This document shows, one piece after another, positions 1 to 5,025 of a stretch of DNA of 5,025 nucleotides. The DNA comes from Hyphomicrobiaceae bacterium (GTDB taxonomy: Bacteria > Pseudomonadota > Alphaproteobacteria > Rhizobiales > Hyphomicrobiaceae). Position numbers and translations under genes: made by a program. The first letter of the stretch is position 1. Each line of letters starts with the position of its first letter. The stretch covers positions 1 to 5,025 of the forward strand of contig JAFMSC010000348.1 of the NCBI GenBank assembly GCA_017353825.1, in the 5' to 3' direction. The notes beneath the pieces were generated by a model. That model had not been told where the DNA came from. It made no database searches and saw only the letters and a list, made by a program, of their open reading frames with translations.

Positions 1-29
1 CCCCTCACCCCCCCGAAGGTCGCATACGA

Positions 30-872
30 ATGAGCCTAGCACAGACAATGCGTATCGTGTCCATCGCTTTCTTGGTCGGCGCCGCAGTATGCTTCAGCGG
101 CCTGCTGCCGCGGGCGACGGCCCAGGCCCCGGCGGAACAGTCCGCGCCGGGCGACCGCGAGCCCGCGCGTCGCGTCGTCATCCGCTTTGTAACGGAGAGC
201 GACTTTCCGCCCTTCAACTACTTCGACGAGGACGACGTGCTCACGGGGTTCAACGTCGACATCGCGCGTGCCGTATGCCTGGAGGTGGGCGCCGCCTGCG
301 ACATCCAGGTCCGCCCGTGGGCCGACCTGCTGCCGGCGCTCAAGAAGGGCGAGGCTGATGCCGTGATCGCGTCGCACGCTCCGAGCCCCAACCTGCTCAA
401 GCTCATTGACTTCAGCGAGCCTTACTACTTCACGCCCGGCCGGTTTGCGGCCCGCCGCGAGCTGGCACACGTGGAGTTGACACCCGAGGGGCTGGAGGGC
501 CGTAAGGTCGCCGTGGCCAAGCGCACCGCACACGAGGCCTATCTGCGCACGTTCTTCCGCGACAGCTCGATCAGGACCTACGAGACCGTTGAGCTGGCGC
601 GCGACGCCCTCATCACGGGTGCCGTCGATTTCCTGTTCGACGACGGCGTGAGCCTGGCGTTCTGGCTCAACGGCACCGCGTCCAAGGGGTGCTGCGAATT
701 CAGGGGCGGACCGTTCGCGGAGGCCAAGTTCTTCGGCGACGGCATCGGCATCGCCGTCAACCGCGGCGACACCCAGCTCAAAGGCATGATCGACGGCGCG
801 CTGCGGCGCCTGCGCCAGACCGGGCGCTACGAGGAGCTGCTGCTGCGCTACTTCCCGCAGCGCGTGTTCTGA
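30..872 (+). CDS. Periplasmic solute-binding protein, family 3 (SBP_bac_3-like)
   Basis: A 280-residue exported binding protein, probably the periplasmic receptor of an ABC importer or a sensor of small solutes. Residues 7-31 form a signal peptide: Met-Arg, a hydrophobic stretch (IVSIAFLVGAAV), then an Ala-Thr-Ala site near residue 31. The mature part follows the family-3 fold: a first strand with DFPPFNYFDED (58-68), GFNVDIARAVC (73-83), a DFSEPYY hinge-side motif (127-133), a second lobe from about 158 (AHEAYL, 167-172), CCEFRGGPF (221-229), and the terminal RYFP (273-276). Cysteines 83 and 90 could form a disulfide. The usual T-x-E-x-R ligand-carboxylate motif reads SPNLLK (119-124), so the binding arginine appears missing and the ligand may not be a standard amino acid. 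The first ATG is chosen because GAAGGT lies 9 bases upstream; Met7 at 48 is an alternative without an SD. No permease or ATPase gene is adjacent, so the substrate is unknown. Confidence 0.92.
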   Translation: MSLAQTMRIVSIAFLVGAAVCFSGLLPRATAQAPAEQSAPGDREPARRVVIRFVTESDFPPFNYFDEDDVLTGFNVDIARAVCLEVGAACDIQVRPWADLLPALKKGEADAVIASHAPSPNLLKLIDFSEPYYFTPGRFAARRELAHVELTPEGLEGRKVAVAKRTAHEAYLRTFFRDSSIRTYETVELARDALITGAVDFLFDDGVSLAFWLNGTASKGCCEFRGGPFAEAKFFGDGIGIAVNRGDTQLKGMIDGALRRLRQTGRYEELLLRYFPQRVF

Positions 873-898
873 ACGCAGCTGTCAAGCCCGCCGAACGG

Positions 899-951
899 CT
901 AAGCCTGTGCCTTGGCGTCAACAACGCCTAAGCCTTGGCATCAAGGATGCC
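899..951 (+). repeat. Tandem pair of hairpin-forming repeats with a compensatory base change
   Basis: Two imperfect direct repeats start 27 bp after the stop of the binding-protein gene. Both begin CTAAGCC (899-905 and 928-934) and continue TTGGC-R-TCAA (912-921 and 935-944). Each contains a 5-bp stem with a 5-base loop: GGCGT/ACGCC (914-918 with 924-928) and GGCAT/ATGCC (937-941 with 947-951). The one stem difference changes a G-C pair to an A-T pair, so pairing is kept. There is no T-run, so neither looks like a standard intrinsic terminator. They may be a small palindromic repeat family, an mRNA 3'-end stabiliser, or part of the kup leader; the sequence does not decide. Confidence 0.55.
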
Positions 952-1061
952 TCGCGGGGGCGATGGGCCAGGAGTGCCTCACAGGGTGCCCGCGGCGGTT
1001 GTCCCTCATGAACACCATTTCTTGGACCTCGCCGTATCGCTCCGCCCGGCGCGGCGGTAAA

Positions 1062-1079
1062 AGGCGCGCCGCGGCGCCT
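1062..1079 (+). other. GC-rich hairpin upstream of kup
   Basis: AGGCGC (1062-1067) and GCGCCT (1074-1079) form a perfect 6-bp stem around the 6-base loop GCCGCG. It ends 31 bases before the kup start codon, so in the leader mRNA it would lie just upstream of the ribosome-binding region without covering it. In DNA this GC-rich, such a stem can arise by chance, and no function is claimed. Confidence 0.3.
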
Positions 1080-1110
1080 ATCGAGGGCGGCAGCTCAGCG
1101 AGACCAGATC

Positions 1111-3021
1111 ATGCCAGCAGCAGCGGCCTCACGTTCGAAGGCCGGCAAGCGACCACAACGGCAGGCGCAGTACAGCCGGTTCTGGCCGCTGACGCTCGGA
1201 GCCATCGGCGTGGTCTACGGCGATATCGGCACCAGCCCCATCTACGCGTTTCGCGAGGCGGCCGTGGCGGCCACGGGCGAGGCCCAGGTGATGCCACAGA
1301 CCGTGCTCGGCATCCTCTCGCTGATCGTGTGGTCGCTGCTGCTGCTGGTGACCGTGAAGTACGTCTTCGCGCTGCTGCGGGCCGACTTCAACGGCGAGGG
1401 TGGCACGTTCGCGCTGATGGCCCTGGCCCAGTCGGTGGCGCAGCACAACCGATACCCGCTCCTGTTGCTCGGCATCGCCGGGGCCTCCTTCCTCTACGGC
1501 GACGCGGTGATTGCGCCGGCTTTGTCGGTGATTTCCGCCATCGAGGGCCTGCGCGTGATCACACCGGCGTTCGACAAGCTGGTGGTGCCGTTGGCCATCG
1601 CCATCCTGGTCGGCCTGTTTGCTTTTCAGAGCCGCGGCACCGGCAAGGTGGGCGCCCTCTTCGGTCCGATCCTTCTCGTCTGGTTCATGATCCTGGCGCT
1701 CGTTGGCATCATGCAGATCGCCGCCTACCCCCGCGTGCTCGCGGCTCTCAACCCCGTTCACGGCGTTTCCTTCCTCATCAACAACGGCCTGGTGGGCTTC
1801 ATCGTGCTCGGCCTCGTGTTTCTGGCGGTCACCGGCGCAGAGGCCCTTTACGCAGACCTCGGTCACTTTACACGCGTGCCGATCCAGACGGCCTGGCTCG
1901 GCGTGGCACTGCCGGCGCTGGTGCTCAACTACATGGGGCAAGGCGCGCTGGTGCTCGGCACCCCGGTAGCCATCGCAAATCCCTTCTTTCTGATGTTCCC
2001 GGAGTGGTTGCGGTGGCCCGTGGTCCTGCTGACCACTGCCGCCACGGTGATCGCCAGCCAGGCCGTGATCACTGGCGCCTACTCCCTTACCCGCCAGGCG
2101 GTCCAGCTCGGCCTGCTGCCGCGCTTCAGCATCCGCCACACCTCCGAGGAAATGGCGGGTCAGATCTACATGCCGCGCGTCAACTGGCTGCTCCTCGGTG
2201 CGGTGCTGGTGCTCGTCGCCGTATTCAAGAGCTCGAGCGCGCTGGCTGCGGCCTACGGTGTGGCCGTCACGGCCAGCATGATCACGACCTCACTGATGGC
2301 GCTCGTTGTATTCCGGCGGCGATGGCTGTGGCCGGCGTGGCGCGTCGCCGCGCTGCTGGTCCCGCTCCTCGCCATCGAGCTCGTGTTCTTCAGTGCCAAT
2401 GCCATCAAGCTCGTCGAAGGCGCCTGGATGCCGCTCGCCTGCGCCGCGCTCCTGATCCTGGTGATGCTCACTTGGCGGCGCGGCGCTGCCATCTTGGCGG
2501 CGCACGATGCATCGTTCGCCGATCTGCGCACGGTGGTCAACGCCCTGGAGCGCAAGCCCCCGCTGCGCGTGAGCGGCACGGCCGTGTTCCTCACCGCTAC
2601 CCCCGATGCGGCGCCCAGCTCGCTGCTCCACAATCTCAAGCACAACCACATGCTGCACGAGCGCAATTTTCTGCTCACGATCCGCACCGCTGACGCGCCG
2701 CGCGTGCCCAACAACGAACGCATCAAGATCGAGCCGCTCTCGGAGACCTTCAGCGCCGTGACGCTCACCTACGGCTTCATGGAGACGCCCGACGTGATGA
2801 AGGGGCTGCAGCTGTGCCGCCACCGCGGGCTCAACATCGATCCGCCGGCCACGTCATTCTTCCTGTCGCGCCGCATTCTGAAGCCTGGGTCGCGGCCGCA
2901 GATGAGCCGTCTGCGGGAGAAGCTGTTCATCTGGCTCGCTGGTAGCGCCGAGAACGCCACCACCTATTTCCAAATTCCGTCCGACCGGGTTGTGGAGATC
3001 GGGACGCAGATCGTGGTCTAG
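1111..3021 (+). CDS. kup: Kup/TrkD-family low-affinity potassium uptake transporter
   Basis: An inner-membrane K+ importer of the KUP/HAK/KT family, thought to work as a K+/H+ symporter. The 636 residues match the usual family length. About twelve hydrophobic segments span residues 27-455, followed by a cytoplasmic C-terminal domain (about 465-636) ending in the typical VVEIGTQIVV. Diagnostic motifs are VVYGDIGTSPIYAFRE (34-49), RADFNGEGGTFAL (90-102), SFLYGDAVIAPALSV (126-140), TGAEALYADLGHF (241-253), NYMGQGAL (273-280), TGAYSLTRQA (321-330) and GQIYMPRVNW (350-359). The acidic residues implicated in transport by E. coli Kup (D23, E116, E229) correspond to D38, D131 and E244; Asp at the second position is a conservative change. 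The N-terminal tail is about 15 residues longer than in E. coli and rich in Ala, Lys and Arg. The ATG at 1111 is the first start after an in-frame TGA at 1009; its SD is weak (GAGA, 1100-1103). No trk, kdp or kef gene is nearby. Confidence 0.97.
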   Translation: MPAAAASRSKAGKRPQRQAQYSRFWPLTLGAIGVVYGDIGTSPIYAFREAAVAATGEAQVMPQTVLGILSLIVWSLLLLVTVKYVFALLRADFNGEGGTFALMALAQSVAQHNRYPLLLLGIAGASFLYGDAVIAPALSVISAIEGLRVITPAFDKLVVPLAIAILVGLFAFQSRGTGKVGALFGPILLVWFMILALVGIMQIAAYPRVLAALNPVHGVSFLINNGLVGFIVLGLVFLAVTGAEALYADLGHFTRVPIQTAWLGVALPALVLNYMGQGALVLGTPVAIANPFFLMFPEWLRWPVVLLTTAATVIASQAVITGAYSLTRQAVQLGLLPRFSIRHTSEEMAGQIYMPRVNWLLLGAVLVLVAVFKSSSALAAAYGVAVTASMITTSLMALVVFRRRWLWPAWRVAALLVPLLAIELVFFSANAIKLVEGAWMPLACAALLILVMLTWRRGAAILAAHDASFADLRTVVNALERKPPLRVSGTAVFLTATPDAAPSSLLHNLKHNHMLHERNFLLTIRTADAPRVPNNERIKIEPLSETFSAVTLTYGFMETPDVMKGLQLCRHRGLNIDPPATSFFLSRRILKPGSRPQMSRLREKLFIWLAGSAENATTYFQIPSDRVVEIGTQIVV

Positions 3022-3129
3022 GGTGAGATCGTGAGATTTGGGCTGGTGCGCCAGGTACCCGCCAGGTACACGATGGTGTTCTATCCAAAGCGATACGCCG
3101 AGCGAAACGCACTTCTCACGATTCTCACC
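3022..3129 (+). repeat. 108-bp segment with near-perfect terminal inverted repeats
   Basis: The bases directly after the kup stop, GGTGAGATCGTGAGA (3022-3036), are the inverse complement of TCTCACGATTCTCACC (3114-3129), apart from one extra base in the right arm. That gives a 15-bp stem with one bulge around a 77-base interior. Each arm also contains the GTGAGA motif twice. No matching target-site duplication is visible at the edges (CTA on the left, ACT on the right) and there is no coding capacity for a transposase. It could be a MITE-like or other palindromic intergenic element, or a large mRNA hairpin between kup and the dehydrogenase gene. It lacks a terminal T-run. Confidence 0.55.
3048..3069 (+). 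repeat. Tandem 11-bp direct repeat
   Basis: GCGCCAGGTAC (3048-3058) is followed at once by CCGCCAGGTAC (3059-3069), two copies with one mismatch. They lie inside the inverted-repeat segment between kup and the dehydrogenase gene. This may be replication slippage or a pair of protein sites spaced one helical turn apart; nothing else supports an operator. Confidence 0.5.
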
Positions 3130-3145
3130 ACTCGTCATCTTATCC

Positions 3146-3152
3146 GGAGGGG
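3146..3152 (+). promoter_or_regulatory. Shine-Dalgarno site deciding the dehydrogenase start
   Basis: GGAGGGG lies 2 bases before the ATG at 3155, with its GGAGG core ending 4 bases before it. It is the strongest ribosome-binding site in the window, though closely spaced. It favours this ATG over the in-frame ATG at 3038, which falls inside the inverted-repeat segment, would add 39 residues with no family resemblance, and has no SD. Confidence 0.75.
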
Positions 3153-3154
3153 CG

Positions 3155-4120
3155 ATGCTTCCCGCGAAGGACCGGCTCAAGATCTGCTTCGCGCACGCGG
3201 CCTATCGCATGGCGGAGCGCTTCGGTGTGCGCGACACCGGCATTGCCCACGTCGAGGTGCGAACGGCCGAGGAGCTGGCGCGGCATCTGCCCGAGGCCGA
3301 CGTGCTGGTCGTCTCCATGCTGTGGAAGAACGAGCTCGCTGGGCTGGCCGGCAGGCTCCGATTGATCCAGTCCATCAGTGCCGGCACCGACCACTACGAC
3401 AGGGGCCTGTTGCGCGCGCGCGGGATACGGCTCGCCAGCGCCGCGGGCGTCAATGCCGAGGCGGTGGCCGAGCACGCCATGGCGCTCATCCTGGCGCTCA
3501 GCCGGCGCCTGCCGGAGGCGCGCGACAATCAGCACGCCCGGCACTGGCGGGGCATGATCGCAGACCGCTCCCGGCGCGAGGACCAGCTTCGGGGCAAGAC
3601 GCTGCTGATCGTCGGCATCGGCCGCATCGGCTCGCGCCTCGCGCGCCTGGCAAAGGCCTTCGAGATGCGGGTGATCGCGACCAGGCGCGACCCGGCGGCC
3701 GGCGCGGCCGGCGCCGACGGAGTCTACGCCAGCGCACGCCTCAATGAACTCATCGGACAGGCGGACATCGTCGCCCTCACCTGCCCGCTCACCCCCGAGA
3801 CGGAGAACCTCATCGACGCAGCCGCGCTGGCCGCCATGAAGCCCGCGGCGCACGTCATCAACGTGGCGCGCGGGCGCGTGGTGGATGAGACGGCGCTCAT
3901 CCAGGCGCTACAGGAGAGCCGCATCGCCGCTGCCGCGCTCGACGTTAGCGTGGAGGAGCCGCTGCCCGCGGCCTCGCCGCTGTGGTCGATGGCCAATGTG
4001 CTCATCACGCCACACACCGCCGGCGAGACGCGTGCCTACGAGGACGGAGTGATCGATCTCCTGATCGAGAACCTGGAGCGCGCCTGCCGTGGCGAACCGC
4101 TGCTGAATGAGGTGGTGTAG
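3155..4120 (+). CDS. D-isomer-specific 2-hydroxyacid dehydrogenase (probable NADP(H)-preferring 2-ketoacid reductase)
   Basis: A cytoplasmic oxidoreductase that interconverts 2-ketoacids and D-2-hydroxyacids. Its 321 residues match the family length. The split substrate domain (about 1-100 and 290-321) contains IQSISAGTDHYD (71-82); the nucleotide domain between contains the Rossmann loop GIGRIG (154-159). The catalytic set is present: Arg239 in NVARGRVVDE, Glu268 in the DVSVEEPLP segment, and His287 in TPHTAGE. After the second Rossmann strand the sequence reads VIATRRDP (173-180), with Arg177-Arg178 where NAD-specific members have an acidic residue. This resembles GhrA/GhrB-type glyoxylate/hydroxypyruvate reductases and suggests NADP(H). 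The common DVF motif is DVS here (Ser265). The substrate cannot be assigned; glyoxylate, hydroxypyruvate or another 2-ketoacid are candidates. Translation from 3155 is supported by the GGAGGGG site. It lies 133 bp after kup with no clear functional link. Confidence 0.94.
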   Translation: MLPAKDRLKICFAHAAYRMAERFGVRDTGIAHVEVRTAEELARHLPEADVLVVSMLWKNELAGLAGRLRLIQSISAGTDHYDRGLLRARGIRLASAAGVNAEAVAEHAMALILALSRRLPEARDNQHARHWRGMIADRSRREDQLRGKTLLIVGIGRIGSRLARLAKAFEMRVIATRRDPAAGAAGADGVYASARLNELIGQADIVALTCPLTPETENLIDAAALAAMKPAAHVINVARGRVVDETALIQALQESRIAAAALDVSVEEPLPAASPLWSMANVLITPHTAGETRAYEDGVIDLLIENLERACRGEPLLNEVV

Positions 4121-4123
4121 TGC

Positions 4124-4154
4124 AAAGGGCTCACCTCCGCAAGGTGACCCCTTT
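4124..4154. terminator. Probable bidirectional terminator between convergent genes
   Basis: AAAGGGCTCACCT (4124-4136) pairs with AGGTGACCCCTTT (4142-4154) around a 5-base loop, giving 12 base pairs and a single C-C mismatch. The stem begins 4 bases after the dehydrogenase stop, and its right base overlaps the last two bases (4153-4154) of the stop codon (4153-4155) of the minus-strand gene. The A3/T3 ends give short U-rich tails in both directions, but no long T-run follows, so termination efficiency is uncertain. Position and symmetry are what make the call. Confidence 0.7.
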
Positions 4155-5025
4155 AGCTGCGGTAGCGCGCGAACTGTCCCTGGGGCTGGAACCGCTCAAG
4201 ATACTGCGGCACGACGCCCGCCATGGCGTGCGGGGTGGCGATGCCGAGCCCCTTGAGGGTGCGGCCTTCCTTGACGGCGCCCTCGTCCACCACGTTGGGG
4301 CGCATCAGCATTCGCACCTGGTCGACGGTCAGCGGGCGCAGGCCGTGCGGCATCCAGGCCGTTAGGAGGGCGCCGATCTCGGCGACCCAGAATGGCACCG
4401 GCAGGTACCACTTGCGTCGGCCCGACCAGCGCTGCACGTCGTCCAGCAGCTGTCGGAACGTCACGATATCGGGCCCGCCCAGCTCGTAGATCGTGTGCGC
4501 CTTGGCCCTGCCGGCGCAGGCGGCAGCGACCGCGGCCGCCACGTCGCCCACGTACACCGGCTGGAATTTGCTCCTGCCGCCTCCGATCAGCGGCAGCGGC
4601 AGGAGCGGCCAGCGGGCCAAGCTGGCGAAGCGGTTAAAGAGCTGGTCCTCGGGGCCGAAGACCACCGATGGCCGCAGGATGACGGCGGTCGGGAATTCGG
4701 CCAACACCGCGGCCTCCCCCGCGGCTTTGGTGCGCGCATATTTCGCCCCGTACTTGCGGTCGGCGCCGATGGCTGAGATGTGCACAAAGGTCTTGGCTCC
4801 TGCCGCGCGGGCGGCGCGGGCGGCGGCGTGGGCGCCCCCCACGTGCACGGCGTGGAACGTCTGCCGAGCCGAGCGCGACAGGCACAGCCGGCACTCGGCC
4901 AGGATGCCGACCGCGTTCACCACTGCCGTGGCCCCCTCCGCCGCCCGTTCAAGCGATTTGGGGTAGCGCAGGTTGGCCTGCACCGGGAACACCTGCCCGA
5001 CGGCGCCCATGGGTTGCAGGTAGCC
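4153..5025 (-). CDS. NDUFA9-like atypical SDR (NAD(P)-binding complex I-associated family), N terminus outside window
   Basis: The visible 290 residues are the C-terminal part of an NAD(P)-binding Rossmann protein of the extended/atypical SDR class, annotated in alphaproteobacteria as complex I NDUFA9 subunit family protein. Mitochondrial NDUFA9 is an accessory subunit of NADH:ubiquinone oxidoreductase; the role of the bacterial homologue is unclear. The reading frame runs open through the window edge (GYLQP before Met6), so the start and the expected N-terminal glycine-rich nucleotide loop lie beyond 5025. Motifs, counted from the first visible residue: VVNAVGIL (35-42), FVHISAIGADRKYG (80-93), YARTKAAGEAAVL (96-108, a Y-x3-K pair), ILRPSVVFGPED (116-127), NRFASLARWPLLPLPLIGGG (131-150), KFQPVYVGDVA (153-163), YELGGPDIVTF (180-190) and LTVDQVRML (232-240). 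A segment at 45-53 (CRLCLSRSA) looks longer than in relatives. It converges on the dehydrogenase gene and shares the terminator hairpin. No nuo genes are visible. Confidence 0.92.
   Translation of the reverse strand, partial: GYLQPMGAVGQVFPVQANLRYPKSLERAAEGATAVVNAVGILAECRLCLSRSARQTFHAVHVGGAHAAARAARAAGAKTFVHISAIGADRKYGAKYARTKAAGEAAVLAEFPTAVILRPSVVFGPEDQLFNRFASLARWPLLPLPLIGGGRSKFQPVYVGDVAAAVAAACAGRAKAHTIYELGGPDIVTFRQLLDDVQRWSGRRKWYLPVPFWVAEIGALLTAWMPHGLRPLTVDQVRMLMRPNVVDEGAVKEGRTLKGLGIATPHAMAGVVPQYLERFQPQGQFARYRS

Noticed and set aside
1022..1050. TTGGAC at 1022-1027 as a -35 box for kup.
   Set aside because: No acceptable -10 hexamer is found 16-18 bases downstream; the region there is GC-rich (CCCGGC).
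873..1110. c-di-AMP (ydaO-type) riboswitch before kup.
   Set aside because: I could not find the conserved core elements, and that class is not typical of the apparent host group.
1129..2139. 336-codon minus-strand open frame antisense to kup.
   Set aside because: Its composition is skewed to His, Gln, Glu and Arg and no motif is seen; it is the antisense shadow of membrane-segment codons.
912..2693. Long plus-strand open frame of 593 codons overlapping kup.
   Set aside because: It lies over the clearly real kup gene in another frame. Its translation is rich in Arg, Ala and Gly with no domain signature, as expected for a GC-rich shadow frame.
3038..3154. Upstream ATG at 3038 as the dehydrogenase start.
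   Set aside because: No ribosome-binding site, 39 extra residues without family similarity, and overlap with the inverted-repeat element; the ATG at 3155 has GGAGGGG and gives the standard N terminus.
3022..3747. Open frame continuing in the kup frame past its TAG stop, with a protein-like stretch (ARYTMVFYPKRYAERNALLT).
   Set aside because: Kup already ends with its conserved C terminus. The extension is made of the inverted-repeat segment and then a shadow of the dehydrogenase gene, with no SD and no recognised domain.
4120..4966. Plus-strand open frames opposite the NDUFA9-like gene.
   Set aside because: They are antisense shadows of a well-supported gene and show no motifs or SD sites.

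Overview
The window is 5 kb of compact, high-GC bacterial DNA with four protein genes. It most likely comes from an alphaproteobacterium, perhaps Hyphomicrobiales or Rhodospirillales. This rests on the GC-rich codon use, a family-3 periplasmic binding protein with the CC-x-F-x-GGPF and RYFP signatures I associate with that class, and an NDUFA9-like (complex I-associated) atypical short-chain dehydrogenase of the alphaproteobacterial kind. The placement is from memory of these families, not from a search.

Layout. (1) 30-872, plus strand: an exported solute-binding protein that seems to lack the ligand-carboxylate arginine usual in amino-acid binders. (2) 873-1110: a non-coding gap with two tandem hairpins that differ by a compensatory base-pair change, plus a GC-rich hairpin close to the next start. 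(3) 1111-3021, plus strand: a complete Kup potassium transporter. (4) 3022-3154: a gap mostly filled by a 108-bp segment bounded by near-perfect 15-16 bp inverted repeats, followed by a strong Shine-Dalgarno site. (5) 3155-4120, plus strand: a complete D-2-hydroxyacid dehydrogenase, probably NADP(H)-preferring. (6) 4124-4154: a hairpin suited to be a shared terminator. (7) 4153-5025, minus strand: the NDUFA9-like protein, cut at its N terminus by the window edge.

The three plus-strand genes point the same way, but gaps of 238 and 133 bp holding structured DNA, and their unrelated functions (solute binding, K+ uptake, 2-ketoacid/2-hydroxyacid redox), give no strong sign of one pathway. The fourth gene converges on them. 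I see no RNA gene, CRISPR array, transposase, toxin-antitoxin or defence module. The genes are ordinary housekeeping or transport types; the less explained signals are the structured intergenic repeats and a few residue-level departures from family norms.
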